Assembly: GCA_012839215.1 (NCBI GenBank)
Contig: DUNV01000022.1
Span: 1-53,605, forward strand
DNA from: Bacillota bacterium
Lineage (GTDB): Bacteria; Bacillota; Dethiobacteria; DTU022; UBA8154
Direction of reading: 5' to 3'
Length of the DNA stretch: 53,605 bases
The notes beneath the pieces are model-generated. The model made no database searches. It was not told the origin of the DNA and was given only the letters and a program-made list of their open reading frames with translations. Position 1 is the stretch's first letter. Each line of letters opens with the position of its first letter. The position numbers were made by a program, and so were the translations under genes. Shown here one piece after another: positions 26,835-35,440 of this stretch.

Positions 26835-27227
26835 TTGGAAGATTATATCACGAGAACTATATTCCGCTATGTTTTACTTTTTGTTCTAGTGTATGGTGTC
26901 TATATCGTTTTTCATGGCCACCTTTCGCCGGGAGGCGGTTTTGCCGGCGGTGTGGTTATGGGTATGGGCATGATCCTGTATTTTTTAATTTTTGGACTTG
27001 GCAAGGGCAAATATCGGCGGCTGCCCATGGATGCCGCCATCATCGTTATTGGTATCGGGGGGTTTCTTGAGGGGATAAAGTTTTTGCTGCCACATGAACA
27101 CGGGCCGGTGGGACTCCCTGGAACATTATTTAGTGTGGGGATCATCAGTGTAGTTAATTTGGGTATTGGGCTTTTGGTGGCCAGCACTGTACTGAGTGTC
27201 TTTTATTTACTTGTTGGGGAGGCATGA
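26835..27227 (+). CDS. mnhB: Mrp antiporter subunit B (MnhB/MrpB)
   Basis: 130 aa and four helices. It has the MnhB signature VFHGHLSPGGGFAGGVVMG near residue 25 and a FLEGIKFLLP segment. It is a core subunit of the multi-subunit Na+(Li+,K+)/H+ antiporter. TTG start with AGGGGG upstream. First gene of an eight-gene operon in the order B-C-D-E-F-G-(MbhD-like)-(MbhE-like). Confidence 0.9.
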   Translation: MEDYITRTIFRYVLLFVLVYGVYIVFHGHLSPGGGFAGGVVMGMGMILYFLIFGLGKGKYRRLPMDAAIIVIGIGGFLEGIKFLLPHEHGPVGLPGTLFSVGIISVVNLGIGLLVASTVLSVFYLLVGEA

Positions 27228-27231
27228 TGAT

Positions 27232-27594
27232 ATGAATGCTGCCATTATTTCAACTAATTATCCTTACATCGTGGCAATTATCCTTTTTTGCCTTGGCTGT
27301 CTCTGTATTCTTACGCAGCATAATTTAATTAAGAAGGTTATCGGTATCAATATTATGCAAACGGGTATTTTCCTTTTTTTTATTGCAGTGGGGAATATTA
27401 AGGGCGGCATTGCACCTATCTATGATCCATCGCTGCCGGGGGATATCCTTTATATTAACCCTCTTCCCTCGGGGCTTATGCTGACGGGAATTGTGGTAAG
27501 TTTTAGCGTTACGGCATTTGCCCTGGTGACGATTGTGAAACTCTATCATTACTATGGTACCATTTATGCTCCGGATATTATGCGAATGAGGTGA
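27232..27594 (+). CDS. mnhC: Mrp antiporter subunit C (NuoK-like)
   Basis: 120 aa and three helices, homologous to NuoK. It has the LTQHNLIKKVIGINIMQTGIFLFF and PLPSGLMLTGIVVSFSVTAFAL segments typical of MnhC. The ATG at 27232 (GGGGAGG upstream) is used; the track start inside mnhB is rejected. It begins 4 bases after the mnhB stop. Confidence 0.93.
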   Translation: MNAAIISTNYPYIVAIILFCLGCLCILTQHNLIKKVIGINIMQTGIFLFFIAVGNIKGGIAPIYDPSLPGDILYINPLPSGLMLTGIVVSFSVTAFALVTIVKLYHYYGTIYAPDIMRMR

Positions 27595-27604
27595 ACAGCA
27601 AAGA

Positions 27605-29089
27605 ATGCACCTTTGGGATTCTATGCCATTTTTGCTAATTATTTTTTCCGTGCTTTGCGCTTTTATCTCGCCGGTTTTTGCCCGCTGGAAAAGGGAATAT
27701 TCACCTTACCTTGCTATTTTTAGTGTTACGGTTTCCTTTTTAAACAGCTGTGTTTTAGCCTACCGGGTTTTCTGCGGGGGGATTATTTACTATCATGTCG
27801 CCGATTGGTCCCCCCCCTGGGGGATCGAGATCGTTATTGATGAGCTTTCGGCTGCGATGTTGCTTTTGCTGAGCGGTTGCTGTTTATTGATAACCTTTTA
27901 TAGCATTAGGGCGTTGCCCAAAGAAATTCCCGAGCATGCCACGGGATGGTACTACACGGTGCTTCTTCTAACCCTAACTTCTATGATGGGCATGGTCATT
28001 ACCAATGACATCTTCAATTTCTATGTCATGGTGGAGGTAACGCAAATAGGGGCCTGCGGTCTTGTTGCTGTCAGGGGCGGGAAACATTCAACTGAGGCCA
28101 CCCTGCGCTACCTGATGCTGGCCAGCCTGGGGTCAGGTTTCATCCTCTTCGGGATCGGTTTTCTTTACCAGGTTACCGGCAATCTGAATATTTCCTATAT
28201 TGCTGCCGAGCTGGCCGCTGTTAGGCAGCAGTATCCGTTTTTAATCTGGGCGACGATGAGTTTCATCACCGTGGGGCTAGGGGTCAAGGCAGCTTTATTT
28301 CCCTTGCATATTTGGCTTCCGGACGCCTACTCCTCTGCCCCCTCTCCTTCCAGTGCTATCCTTTCGGGGTTGGTGGGCAAGGTTTATATCGTTTCCATGA
28401 TCCGCATTTATATGCTTGTCTTTGGTTTTCAGGTATTCCATGATACATATATGCGTTATCTGATTATGTTAATGGCTGCGGCGGCGATCCTTTTTGGCTC
28501 TTTTTTTGCCTTTGTGCAGCTTGATCTAAAAAGGCGACTAGCATATTCATCTGTAGCCCAAGTGGGCTATATATTCCTGGGATTTTCCCTGGGGACAACG
28601 TGGGGTATGAAGGCTGCATTTCTGCATATTATCACCCACGCCTTTATGAAGATATGCCTTTTCTTGTCTGCGGGAGCGGTTTATTACCAGACCGAGAGAA
28701 CAAAAGTAATCCAATTTTCCGGTCTAGGCTACCAAATGCCTGTTACTATGGCGGCTTTTACCGTTTCAGCCTTTTCTATGGTGGGCATACCCCTCTTTGG
28801 GGGGTTTATCACCAAGTATGGTTTGGCCATGGGCAGCCTCGAGGCAGGCAACCCTTACTTTATTATTTTGATCGTTATCAGCGGCCTACTCAATGCCTCT
28901 TATTTTTTCCCAATTATCTGGCAATCCTACTTTACATCAGAACACAACACCAAGCTGGTGATGGACAGGGTTCCCTTGTCTATGCTTGTGCCCATTGTTA
29001 TCATGGCCCTGGGGGTTATCTATATGGGGCTTTTCCCCGGTGGACCGCTTTCTTTTCTGGAAAGGACTGTTAATAGGTTTTTGCTGTAA
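27605..29089 (+). CDS. mnhD: Mrp antiporter subunit D (NuoL/M/N-like)
   Basis: 494 aa and about 14 helices. It is the proton-pumping-type subunit with the conserved VEVTQIGACGL Glu helix, KAALFPLHIWLPDAYSSAPSPSSAILSGLVGKVY, and AAFLHIITHAFMKICLFLSAG motifs. These provide the Lys/Glu/His proton path shared with complex I. In this operon it is the only large antiporter-type subunit, because no MrpA N-terminal domain is present. Confidence 0.94.
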   Translation: MHLWDSMPFLLIIFSVLCAFISPVFARWKREYSPYLAIFSVTVSFLNSCVLAYRVFCGGIIYYHVADWSPPWGIEIVIDELSAAMLLLLSGCCLLITFYSIRALPKEIPEHATGWYYTVLLLTLTSMMGMVITNDIFNFYVMVEVTQIGACGLVAVRGGKHSTEATLRYLMLASLGSGFILFGIGFLYQVTGNLNISYIAAELAAVRQQYPFLIWATMSFITVGLGVKAALFPLHIWLPDAYSSAPSPSSAILSGLVGKVYIVSMIRIYMLVFGFQVFHDTYMRYLIMLMAAAAILFGSFFAFVQLDLKRRLAYSSVAQVGYIFLGFSLGTTWGMKAAFLHIITHAFMKICLFLSAGAVYYQTERTKVIQFSGLGYQMPVTMAAFTVSAFSMVGIPLFGGFITKYGLAMGSLEAGNPYFIILIVISGLLNASYFFPIIWQSYFTSEHNTKLVMDRVPLSMLVPIVIMALGVIYMGLFPGGPLSFLERTVNRFLL

Positions 29090-29114
29090 ATAATAGGCAA
29101 AAGGGGTTGTAACA

Positions 29115-29648
29115 TTGTCATTTAATCGTCTATTAAGGGACTCTTTAAAACGGGATCCTACTGGTTCGATCGTCATTTTTTCCCTGTTGCTGGCTTTTTG
29201 GCTGTTTATTTCCGGTTGTGCCGACTGGCAGCACTGGCTGACAGGCATTCCCCTGGTTGCTTTTCTGACAATTTTTTGGAACCAGCTTTTTAGCGATGAA
29301 CGGGCAAAAACTAAAATTACCTGGCGCCAATCGAAGCTGTTTTTGCGTTATTTCATTTTCTTGCTGGTGGAGATAGTCAAGGCTAATTTTGCGGTTGCCT
29401 TGATCGTTTTAAGCCCCAAGATGAATATTTCGCCGGGGTTGATCGTCCTGAAAGTTACACTGGAAAAAGATATGCCCAAGGCCATCTATGCCAATTCGAT
29501 TACCATGACCCCCGGCACAATTACAGTGGATCTTGATGGCGATAGGATGCTCATCCACGGCATGACTAGGGAGCATGCTTTTGGTGTGCGCAGCTGGTAC
29601 ATGTATGACATTATGAAGGACATTGAGGAGGCGGGAAGAATTGATTGA
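29115..29648 (+). CDS. mnhE: Mrp antiporter subunit E
   Basis: 177 aa. Two or three N-terminal helices are followed by the family signature (EIVKANFAVALIVLSP, ANSITMTPGTITVDLDGDRMLIHGM). TTG start with a poor RBS. It overlaps mnhF by 8 bp, so the two are translationally coupled. Confidence 0.92.
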   Translation: MSFNRLLRDSLKRDPTGSIVIFSLLLAFWLFISGCADWQHWLTGIPLVAFLTIFWNQLFSDERAKTKITWRQSKLFLRYFIFLLVEIVKANFAVALIVLSPKMNISPGLIVLKVTLEKDMPKAIYANSITMTPGTITVDLDGDRMLIHGMTREHAFGVRSWYMYDIMKDIEEAGRID

Positions 29649-29907
29649 GAAGACTTTGCAATTTATCATTACCGGTCTTCCTTTTCTAGGTATTGCCGCG
29701 CTCTACCGAGCCTTTAAGGGCCCTTCTACATTAGATAGGGTGGTGGCCATGAATATGATTTCTGCCATGGTCATTGTTTACATTCTCATTTTTTCCTACC
29801 TGACAGAGGCATATTTTTATCTCGATGTGGTACTCGTTTTTAATTTGGCGGCATTTATCGCTACCCTCTGTGTTCTGAAATACCTGCGTGAAGGAAGGCT
29901 TTTTTAG
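29641..29907 (+). CDS. mnhF: Mrp antiporter subunit F
   Basis: 88 aa and three helices, with the MnhF signature YRAFKGPSTLDRVVAMNMIS. TTG at 29641 with GGAGGCGGG upstream is preferred to the track start at 29623. It is followed by mnhG after 25 nt. Confidence 0.9.
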   Translation: MIEKTLQFIITGLPFLGIAALYRAFKGPSTLDRVVAMNMISAMVIVYILIFSYLTEAYFYLDVVLVFNLAAFIATLCVLKYLREGRLF

Positions 29908-29932
29908 GTTTTTTAAAGGAGGGCAGGATGGT

Positions 29933-30301
29933 ATGCTCATAGTAATCAGGGATATTTTGGTAGTAATATTTTTGCTTGGTGGTTTCTTCTTTCTGGCCGT
30001 GGGCATTGTTGGCCTTATACGTCTTCCCGATTTGTTTAACCGCCTTCATGCCTTGGGGAAATGTGATACGCTGGGCTCCGGCCTGATTATTCTGGCTATG
30101 TTGCTCATTTATCCCGGGGTAACAAATATTGCCAAATTACTTTTGATGGGAGCCCTAATGTTTATTATTAACCCTGTTATGACACACCTCATTACCAAAA
30201 CAGCATACGTGCGGGGTACTGAAATGGTTAAGGGGAGCTTTACGGTGAGTACCTATTATGAGGAAGAAGGGGAGTTCCTGGCTGGAGAGGGTGAAGAATA
30301 A
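29933..30301 (+). CDS. mnhG: Mrp antiporter subunit G
   Basis: 122 aa and three helices, with the signature GIVGLIRLPDLFNRLHALGKCDTLG, followed by a charged C-terminal tail. ATG at 29933, preceded by AAAGGAGGGCAGG. The next gene starts immediately after its stop codon. Confidence 0.92.
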   Translation: MLIVIRDILVVIFLLGGFFFLAVGIVGLIRLPDLFNRLHALGKCDTLGSGLIILAMLLIYPGVTNIAKLLLMGALMFIINPVMTHLITKTAYVRGTEMVKGSFTVSTYYEEEGEFLAGEGEE

Positions 30302-30547
30302 GTGGTTCTTTCCGAATTTATGATTATTGTTTTGCTCATATTTCTTGTACTTGCCGCTTTTTCAATCTTTTTTTTCGAGGATCTGCTTTATGTGCTGATA
30401 ATTTTTGGGGGTTACAGCACAGTAATGTCCCTCGTCTGGCAGCAATTTAACTCTCCCGACCTAGCTATTACAGAGGCGGCGGTGGGGATAGGGACGACCG
30501 TATTATTGATTACGGTGGTGACTAAAGTGGGGAGGCGTCCGAAATGA
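30302..30547 (+). CDS. MrpA C-terminal-like subunit (DUF4040, MbhD type)
   Basis: 81 aa and three helices. It corresponds to the DUF4040 section of MrpA/MbhD (FGGYSTVMSLVWQQFNSPDLAITEAAVGIGTTVLLI), here encoded as a separate gene as in archaeal Mbh and Mrp-Mbh clusters. GTG start abutting mnhG. It overlaps the next gene by 4 bp. Confidence 0.85.
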   Translation: MVLSEFMIIVLLIFLVLAAFSIFFFEDLLYVLIIFGGYSTVMSLVWQQFNSPDLAITEAAVGIGTTVLLITVVTKVGRRPK

Positions 30548-30843
30548 AACATCGGCAAACATTTTACTTTGTCTTTCTTACTTTGCTAGTGGCCATGGTA
30601 GGTATGATTCTGTTTATTACTGTTACAGAGATGCCTCCCTACGGGGAAGTCACAAATCCCACGAATAATTATGTTATGCAGCGTTATGTTGATGCCTCTG
30701 TGGAGGAAAGTGGAGGCTACAATTATGTCACCAATATTATCCTTGATTACCGGGGTTATGATACTCTCCTAGAAACCACAGTTTTGTTTACTGCTGTGAT
30801 GTCCATTATTGCCCTTTGGGGTGTGGAAAGCACTAAAGACTAG
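30544..30843 (+). CDS. MrpA C-terminal-like subunit (MbhE type)
   Basis: 99 aa with two helices separated by an outward loop. The pattern VTNIILDYRGYDTLLETTVLFTAVMSIIALW matches MbhE and the last domain of MrpA. It ends the operon. The two split pieces plus mnhB-G replace the usual fused MrpA, but the large N-terminal ND5-like MrpA module is absent from the window. Confidence 0.85.
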   Translation: MKHRQTFYFVFLTLLVAMVGMILFITVTEMPPYGEVTNPTNNYVMQRYVDASVEESGGYNYVTNIILDYRGYDTLLETTVLFTAVMSIIALWGVESTKD

Positions 30844-30910
30844 GCACGGGGCCTATCCCAAACGCCTCCCCCTCCGTTTCCAAACGACCTGAAGATCTTC
30901 CATAAAGAAA

Positions 30911-30957
30911 TCCCCCTTGTGTAGTCCTTTTTTTATTTAGGTTCTACCCAAGGGGGA
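30911..30957. other. Inverted repeat between the converging mrp operon and clpB
   Basis: TCCCCCTTGTGTAG and CTACCCAAGGGGGA form a 14-nt stem with one mismatch and an 18-nt loop containing a T-run. It lies between converging genes and may end transcription from both sides, but no U-run follows on either strand. Confidence 0.5.
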
Positions 30958-31013
30958 GTATGTCGGATCAGCCTTGGCCTGTTCCCTTGTTTTTACCCTT
31001 AACCTTTTATGGT

Positions 31014-33608
31014 TTATGAAAACAACAAGGCATCTAGTCCCCTGGTGACGGTGATGGTGTCGCCCGGCTTGAAGACGTCTTCTAGGAGTAGCCTGGCCAG
31101 GGGAGTTTCCAATTCTTTTTGGATAGCTCTTTTCAGTGGCCTGGCCCCATAGGCCGGATCATAGCCTTGTTCTGCCAAAAATTCTTCGGCCTCCGGGGTA
31201 ATATCCAGTTTCAAATGTTGTTCAGCTAGACGCCTGACGAGACGAGCGGCTTGGATCTTGACGATTTCCCGCAGATTTTCCCTGGTCAGGGGATGAAAGA
31301 CAACTATTTCATCGATACGGTTAAGAAATTCCGGTTTAAAGAAAGATTTGAGATTGTCCAGAATCTGATTCCTGGCTCTTGCAAAATTTTCTTTCCTGTC
31401 TATATTGCTGTCCATGAGCAGATCGCTGCCCAGATTGGAGGTCATGATGATAACAGTGTGGCGGAAGTCCACTGTTCTTCCCTGGGAATCTGTCAGCCTA
31501 CCGTCATCAAGCAATTGCAAAAGGGTATTAAAAACATCCTGGTGCGCCTTTTCAATTTCATCAAAGAGGATGACGGAAAAGGGGCGGCGACGAACTGCGT
31601 TGGTGAGCTGCCCGCCTTCTTCATAGCCTACATAACCCGGGGGTGCGCCGATCATGCGGGAAACGGAATGTTTCTCCATATATTCGGACATATCCAGGCG
31701 GACGTAGGCATTTTCGTCATCGAAAAGGATAAAGGCCAAGGATTTTGCCAGCTCGGTTTTCCCCACACCGGTGGGGCCTAGGAAAATAAAGGATCCGATG
31801 GGCCGGGCCGGGTCCTTGATACCGGAACGGGCCCGTAGAACGGCCTCGCTGACTGCTGTAACTGCCTCATCCTGCCCAACAACCCTTTCATGAAGGCGAT
31901 CGTCCAACTGTAAAATTTTCTGCCGTTCGCCTTCCAAAAGCTTGCTGATGGGTATCCCCGTCCAGCGGCTAACGATGAGGGCAATGTCTTCCTCATCGAC
32001 CTCCTCTTTGAGAAGCCAGTTGCTTTTTTCCGCTTGCAGTTTTTCTTCTTCCTCCACTAACTGTTGCTCAAGATGGGCTAGCCGGCCGTATTTAAGTTCG
32101 GCTAACCTGTTTAAATCATAGGCCTGTTCAGCCTTTTCCATTTCCTGTTTTGTCTGTTCCAGTTGTTCGCGTATGGCCCGCAGTTTGGAGATAGATTCCT
32201 TTTCTTCCTCCCAGCGCGCCCTTAATTCAGCGGCACTTTCCTTCTGATTGGCAATTTCTTCTTCCACCTTGGCCAACCGCCCTTTCGAGGCCTCATCAGT
32301 TTCTTTTTTGAGGGCCTCCCGCTCTATTTCCAACTGCAGGACGCGCCTGGTAACCTCATCCAGTTCCGAGGGCATGCTGTCTATTTCTGCCCTGATCAGG
32401 GCCCCGGCCTCATCGACTAGATCGATGGCTTTATCGGGCAGGAAACGGTCGGTGATATATCTCTGGCTTAGGGTCACAGCGGCAACAAGCGCAGAATCTT
32501 TAATGCGGATTCCGTGGTGGATCTCGTAGCGCTCCTTGAGGCCCCGCAGGATGGAGATAGATTCCGGTATCCCCGGTTCCTTAATGACCACAGGCTGAAA
32601 ACGGCGCTCCAGGGCCGCATCTTTTTCGATATGCTTGCGGTATTCAGCTAGTGTTGTTGCCCCGATACAGTTTAATTCACCTCTGGCCAGCATTGGTTTG
32701 AGGAGGTTGCTGGCATCCATCGCTCCCTCGGCGGCCCCGGCCCCTACAACAGTATGAAGTTCATCGATGAAAAGGATGATCTGCCCATCGGAGTCCCGAA
32801 TTTCCTTAAGCACCGCCTTTAACCTTTCCTCAAATTCCCCCCTGTATTTGGCGCCGGCTACCAGTGAACCCATATCGAGGGCAAACACTTTCTTATTCTT
32901 GAGGCCCTCTGGTATATCATTTTTGATGATGCGCTGGGCGAGGCCTTCAGCGACAGCAGTTTTCCCCACGCCGGGTTCCCCAATTAAAACGGGGTTGTTT
33001 TTTGTGCGCCGGGAAAGGACCTGGACAATACGGCGAATTTCTTCGTCACGACCGATCACAGGATCCAGTTTGCCTGCAGAGGCCATCTCTGTCAGGTCCC
33101 TTCCATAGCGGATTAGTGCCTCATAGGTTCCCTCCGGATCCGGCCCGGTGACCCGCTGATGTCCCCGGATAGATTGCAGGGCCTGGAGAAATAGCTCCCT
33201 GCTGAGGCCACTGCTTTGCAAAAGGCGTTTTCCTTCCCCTTGTTCGCCCCCCAGGAAGGAAAGGAGCAAATGTTCCACCCCGATATATTCATCTTTAAAG
33301 GTTTCTGCCTCTTTTTGCGCCTGTTCCAGAAGCCTGGCCAGGCGGGGGCTTAGATATATTTGCTCTGATGATCCCCCTCCGGCATACACCTTTGGTTGCC
33401 TGGCAAGGTATGCCTGGAGATCTTTTACTATTTTTTCTGTATCAAGACCGGCCCGTTGTAAAATACGCGGGCCTAGCCCCTGTTCCTGTTCCAAGATAGC
33501 CTGGAGCAGGTGTTCGCTGTCGACTTGTTGGTGATGAAATCGGGCAGCAATGCTCTGTGCAGTCCCGATGGCTTCCCGTGCTTTATTGGTAAAACGATTT
33601 TGTTCCAT
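31014..33608 (-). CDS. clpB: ATP-dependent disaggregase ClpB
   Basis: 864-aa Hsp100 chaperone, usual length. A Clp N-domain of two repeats covers residues 1-150. AAA-1 has [15 protein letters not shown] and Walker [16 protein letters not shown] long coiled-coil middle domain covers about 400-530. AAA-2 has [15 protein letters not shown] and the GYVGYEEGG pore loop. It rescues aggregated proteins with DnaK. The ATG at 33608 gives the family start [13 protein letters not shown]. The ORF-track extension is rejected. The SD is 33 nt upstream, beyond a hairpin. No CIRCE or CtsR site was seen. Confidence 0.95.
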   Translation of the reverse strand: MEQNRFTNKAREAIGTAQSIAARFHHQQVDSEHLLQAILEQEQGLGPRILQRAGLDTEKIVKDLQAYLARQPKVYAGGGSSEQIYLSPRLARLLEQAQKEAETFKDEYIGVEHLLLSFLGGEQGEGKRLLQSSGLSRELFLQALQSIRGHQRVTGPDPEGTYEALIRYGRDLTEMASAGKLDPVIGRDEEIRRIVQVLSRRTKNNPVLIGEPGVGKTAVAEGLAQRIIKNDIPEGLKNKKVFALDMGSLVAGAKYRGEFEERLKAVLKEIRDSDGQIILFIDELHTVVGAGAAEGAMDASNLLKPMLARGELNCIGATTLAEYRKHIEKDAALERRFQPVVIKEPGIPESISILRGLKERYEIHHGIRIKDSALVAAVTLSQRYITDRFLPDKAIDLVDEAGALIRAEIDSMPSELDEVTRRVLQLEIEREALKKETDEASKGRLAKVEEEIANQKESAAELRARWEEEKESISKLRAIREQLEQTKQEMEKAEQAYDLNRLAELKYGRLAHLEQQLVEEEEKLQAEKSNWLLKEEVDEEDIALIVSRWTGIPISKLLEGERQKILQLDDRLHERVVGQDEAVTAVSEAVLRARSGIKDPARPIGSFIFLGPTGVGKTELAKSLAFILFDDENAYVRLDMSEYMEKHSVSRMIGAPPGYVGYEEGGQLTNAVRRRPFSVILFDEIEKAHQDVFNTLLQLLDDGRLTDSQGRTVDFRHTVIIMTSNLGSDLLMDSNIDRKENFARARNQILDNLKSFFKPEFLNRIDEIVVFHPLTRENLREIVKIQAARLVRRLAEQHLKLDITPEAEEFLAEQGYDPAYGARPLKRAIQKELETPLARLLLEDVFKPGDTITVTRGLDALLFS

Positions 33609-33647
33609 ATTTCGCTCGGCTTTTGTTGGGCCGAACTTCACCTCCTT
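33606..33647 (-). promoter_or_regulatory. SD-hairpin-ATG leader of clpB
   Basis: On the minus strand AAGGAGG (33641-33647) is followed by TGAA, then a 7-bp hairpin (GTTCGGC / GCCGAGC, one G-U, 9-nt loop; 33614-33636), then GAAAT and ATG. Linear SD-ATG distance is 32 nt; across the closed hairpin it is about 9 nt. Confidence 0.6.
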
Positions 33648-33685
33648 AGAAAATTTTATACTACTGACTCCTGGAAAACGAAATA

Positions 33686-33729
33686 TTTGCAGTGTTATCA
33701 TCATTAACCTTTGCAGAAAATTTTTGCAG
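33686..33729 (-). repeat. Three CTGCAAA repeats upstream of clpB
   Basis: CTGCAAA on the minus strand occurs at 33723-33729, 33710-33716 and 33686-33692. They lie just upstream of a TATAAA box at 33655-33660. The spacing (13 and 24) does not match the CtsR heptad arrangement. Confidence 0.55.
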
Positions 33730-33737
33730 AGGTAACA

Positions 33738-34127
33738 TCAAGATAGCAGATCATCTAAAAAACGTTTTAGCATTTCCGGTTCCAGGGTTTCCCCTGTGCT
33801 GATAAGGAAACCCTTTTTCCAAAGGGAACCACGACGGCCATAAAAAGTGCGCATTTGCGGAACCTGTTGCAGAAGATGTACCGCAGAAATACTTTTTAGC
33901 GTGCGGATTATGTCCGCCGGGGCGACAAAGGGATCCACCGATAGGGCAATATGGATAAAGTCCTTATTTACCTCCAGGGAGTGAAGCATGTAGCGGTACC
34001 TGGCACAGATGTCCACAAGGATTTTTTTTAAAAGGTTTCCTTCCTCGCTACGGAAATTTCCCGCCTTTCGTTTTGGACACCAGACGAGATGGTATTTGAT
34101 AGAGTAACGGTTGTGCTGGCTGCCCAT
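33738..34127 (-). CDS. IS200/IS605-type TnpA homologue lacking catalytic residues
   Basis: 129 aa, matching the single Y1-transposase fold. RYSIKYHLVWCPKRK aligns with the KYHIVWCPKYRR start of IS608 TnpA. The HUH position reads KDFIHIALSVDP instead of KDHIHILADIDP, so the first His is Phe. The helix carrying the nucleophile reads LKRFLDDLL instead of VKQYIENQ, so the catalytic Tyr is Phe. The frame is otherwise intact. It follows an RHH gene by 4 bases and has no tnpB or IS ends. It is probably a domesticated, non-cleaving DNA-hairpin-binding protein. The ATG at 34127 is used; the track extension covers the RHH gene. Confidence 0.85.
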   Translation of the reverse strand: MGSQHNRYSIKYHLVWCPKRKAGNFRSEEGNLLKKILVDICARYRYMLHSLEVNKDFIHIALSVDPFVAPADIIRTLKSISAVHLLQQVPQMRTFYGRRGSLWKKGFLISTGETLEPEMLKRFLDDLLS

Positions 34128-34131
34128 GGGC

Positions 34132-34290
34132 CTATTCTTCCCCGAGACGATATTTCTCTTTGATAGCCCTTCGGATAAGATCGAGATAGGTGAGCGTCTT
34201 TTCTTCCTCCACAGAATAAATCCTGGCCAGGTTTTCAAGTTCATTTTTCCACTTTTGTGGCAGTGAAATATTGATCTGCACATTTTTCAT
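34132..34290 (-). CDS. Small ribbon-helix-helix (CopG-like) DNA-binding protein
   Basis: 52 aa, too short for the ORF track. The sequence starts MKNVQINISLPQKWKNELEN, a beta strand plus helix, and continues TYLDLIRRAIKEKYRLG, the second helix of an RHH/MetJ-Arc fold. RBS AAAGGCGG 9 nt upstream of the ATG. Its stop lies 4 nt before the TnpA-like start, so they form one operon. A promoter with an overlapping palindrome lies just upstream and would suit autoregulation. Confidence 0.8.
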   Translation of the reverse strand: MKNVQINISLPQKWKNELENLARIYSVEEEKTLTYLDLIRRAIKEKYRLGEE

Positions 34291-34328
34291 TATCTACGAC
34301 CGCCTTTATGTTTGTATTACACATATAT

Positions 34329-34357
34329 ATTCTACCATAGTAGAAGCCCTATGGCAA
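34329..34357 (-). promoter_or_regulatory. Promoter and palindromic operator of the RHH-TnpA pair
   Basis: The minus strand reads TTGCCA, 17 nt, TAGAAT. The perfect inverted repeat TTCTAC-N4-GTAGAA (34330-34345) covers the -10 and part of the spacer. CCATAG/CTATGG forms a second overlapping inverted repeat (34335-34354). Confidence 0.65.
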
Positions 34358-34524
34358 GAAAAATCTAGCGTGCCCAGGCTAGGGTTTAATGAAATATGTA
34401 GACAGCTTTTATGGTGAAATAGACTCTTTATCTAGTGTTAAAGCTGCTAAATAAAGGTAATGAATGGCTAGGCGTCGAAATATAGTCCGGGTATCAAAAT
34501 TTAGGATGAGGAGGCCTGTGGACG

Positions 34525-35298
34525 GTGAAAGTTTTTTTTGATGAAAAGTTTTTGCAAACCTATACTGGTGATCCTGCCGCATCTCCGGGGCGCCTTGATT
34601 ATGCTTTTTCACTTGTTAAGGAACAATACCCCCTCGTTGTTCCTGAACCTTGCAGTGAAGGGGATGTTTTTCTTGTACATACTCCTTATCATCAAAGGTA
34701 TGTCAGCCGAAACGAGGGCGTTTATTCCATGGCCAAGCTGGCTGTGGGGGCAACGATTGGCGCGGCGCAATCATCCTTGGCAGGAGAAACTGCCTTTGCC
34801 CTCTGCCGCCCACCGGGCCATCATGCCAGCCCTGATTCATCTTGGGGGTTTTGTTTTTTTAATAATGTAGCCATTGCCGTGCGCAAGCTGATTGCCGTAG
34901 AAAAGGTTGATCGCGTCTTGATCGTGGATTTTGATCTTCACTTTGGCGATGGAACGGCCAATACCTTTGCCGGGGATCCGCATGTATCGTATTACCATGC
35001 CGAGGGCGGTAGCAGCCGGGATCTAATTGAAAACATGAAGGTCGCCCTTCGGGGGAAAAATGCAGATATGTTAGCTATCTCTGCCGGTTTTGATCGGCAC
35101 CGCAATGACTGGGGAGGGTTGTTGTCTACCCCAGATTATGAGGAACTGGGAAAAATACTGGGTTTGTTTGCCGGGGGCAAATGTGGGGGGCGTCTTTTCG
35201 CTGCCCTCGAGGGCGGATATAACTCCCGTTCCCTTGGCGATGCCCTCATGGCCTTTTTCCAGGGCGTGGAAAAGGGACTTGGCGGGGAAGAAGGGTAG
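34525..35298 (+). CDS. Histone deacetylase-superfamily protein (AcuC/APAH type)
   Basis: 257 aa, shorter than AcuC (about 390). Zn-hydrolase motifs are intact: CRPPGHHASPDSSWGFCFFNN, LIVDFDLHFGDGT (Asp/His metal ligands), ISAGFDRHRND (Asp ligand) and ALEGGYNSRSLG. Bacterial members deacetylate polyamines or proteins; the substrate is not predictable. GTG start with GAGGAGG upstream. Divergent from the RHH-TnpA operon. Confidence 0.9.
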   Translation: MKVFFDEKFLQTYTGDPAASPGRLDYAFSLVKEQYPLVVPEPCSEGDVFLVHTPYHQRYVSRNEGVYSMAKLAVGATIGAAQSSLAGETAFALCRPPGHHASPDSSWGFCFFNNVAIAVRKLIAVEKVDRVLIVDFDLHFGDGTANTFAGDPHVSYYHAEGGSSRDLIENMKVALRGKNADMLAISAGFDRHRNDWGGLLSTPDYEELGKILGLFAGGKCGGRLFAALEGGYNSRSLGDALMAFFQGVEKGLGGEEG

Positions 35299-35440
35299 GG
35301 AGCCATCCGTTGTTGCCGAAAAGCCTTCTGTTTCCCGGGGTATTATCAGGGTGCCCGGCAACCGTAGCAGCATTTAGAATTGAAGGCGGGAAAATTAATT
35401 TTGTCTTTGAAAACCTGGGCGGAAAGGAGGCCTGATTTAC

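Noticed and set aside
26801-27070. Plus-strand ORF starting GTG at the palindrome before mnhB
   Set aside because: It overlaps mnhB in another frame, and its translation lacks any family pattern while mnhB is clear.
30911-30957. Calling the inverted repeat a firm bidirectional terminator
   Set aside because: The stem is good, but no U-run follows on either strand, so it is listed only as an inverted repeat.
33609-33737. CIRCE or CtsR operator upstream of clpB
   Set aside because: Neither the TTAGCACTC/GAGTGCTAA repeat nor the GGTCAAA tandem heptads occur.
33738-34290. Active IS200/IS605 insertion sequence
   Set aside because: Catalytic His and Tyr are replaced, there is no tnpB, no transposon end hairpins with flanking target were recognised, and the gene shares an operon with an RHH gene.
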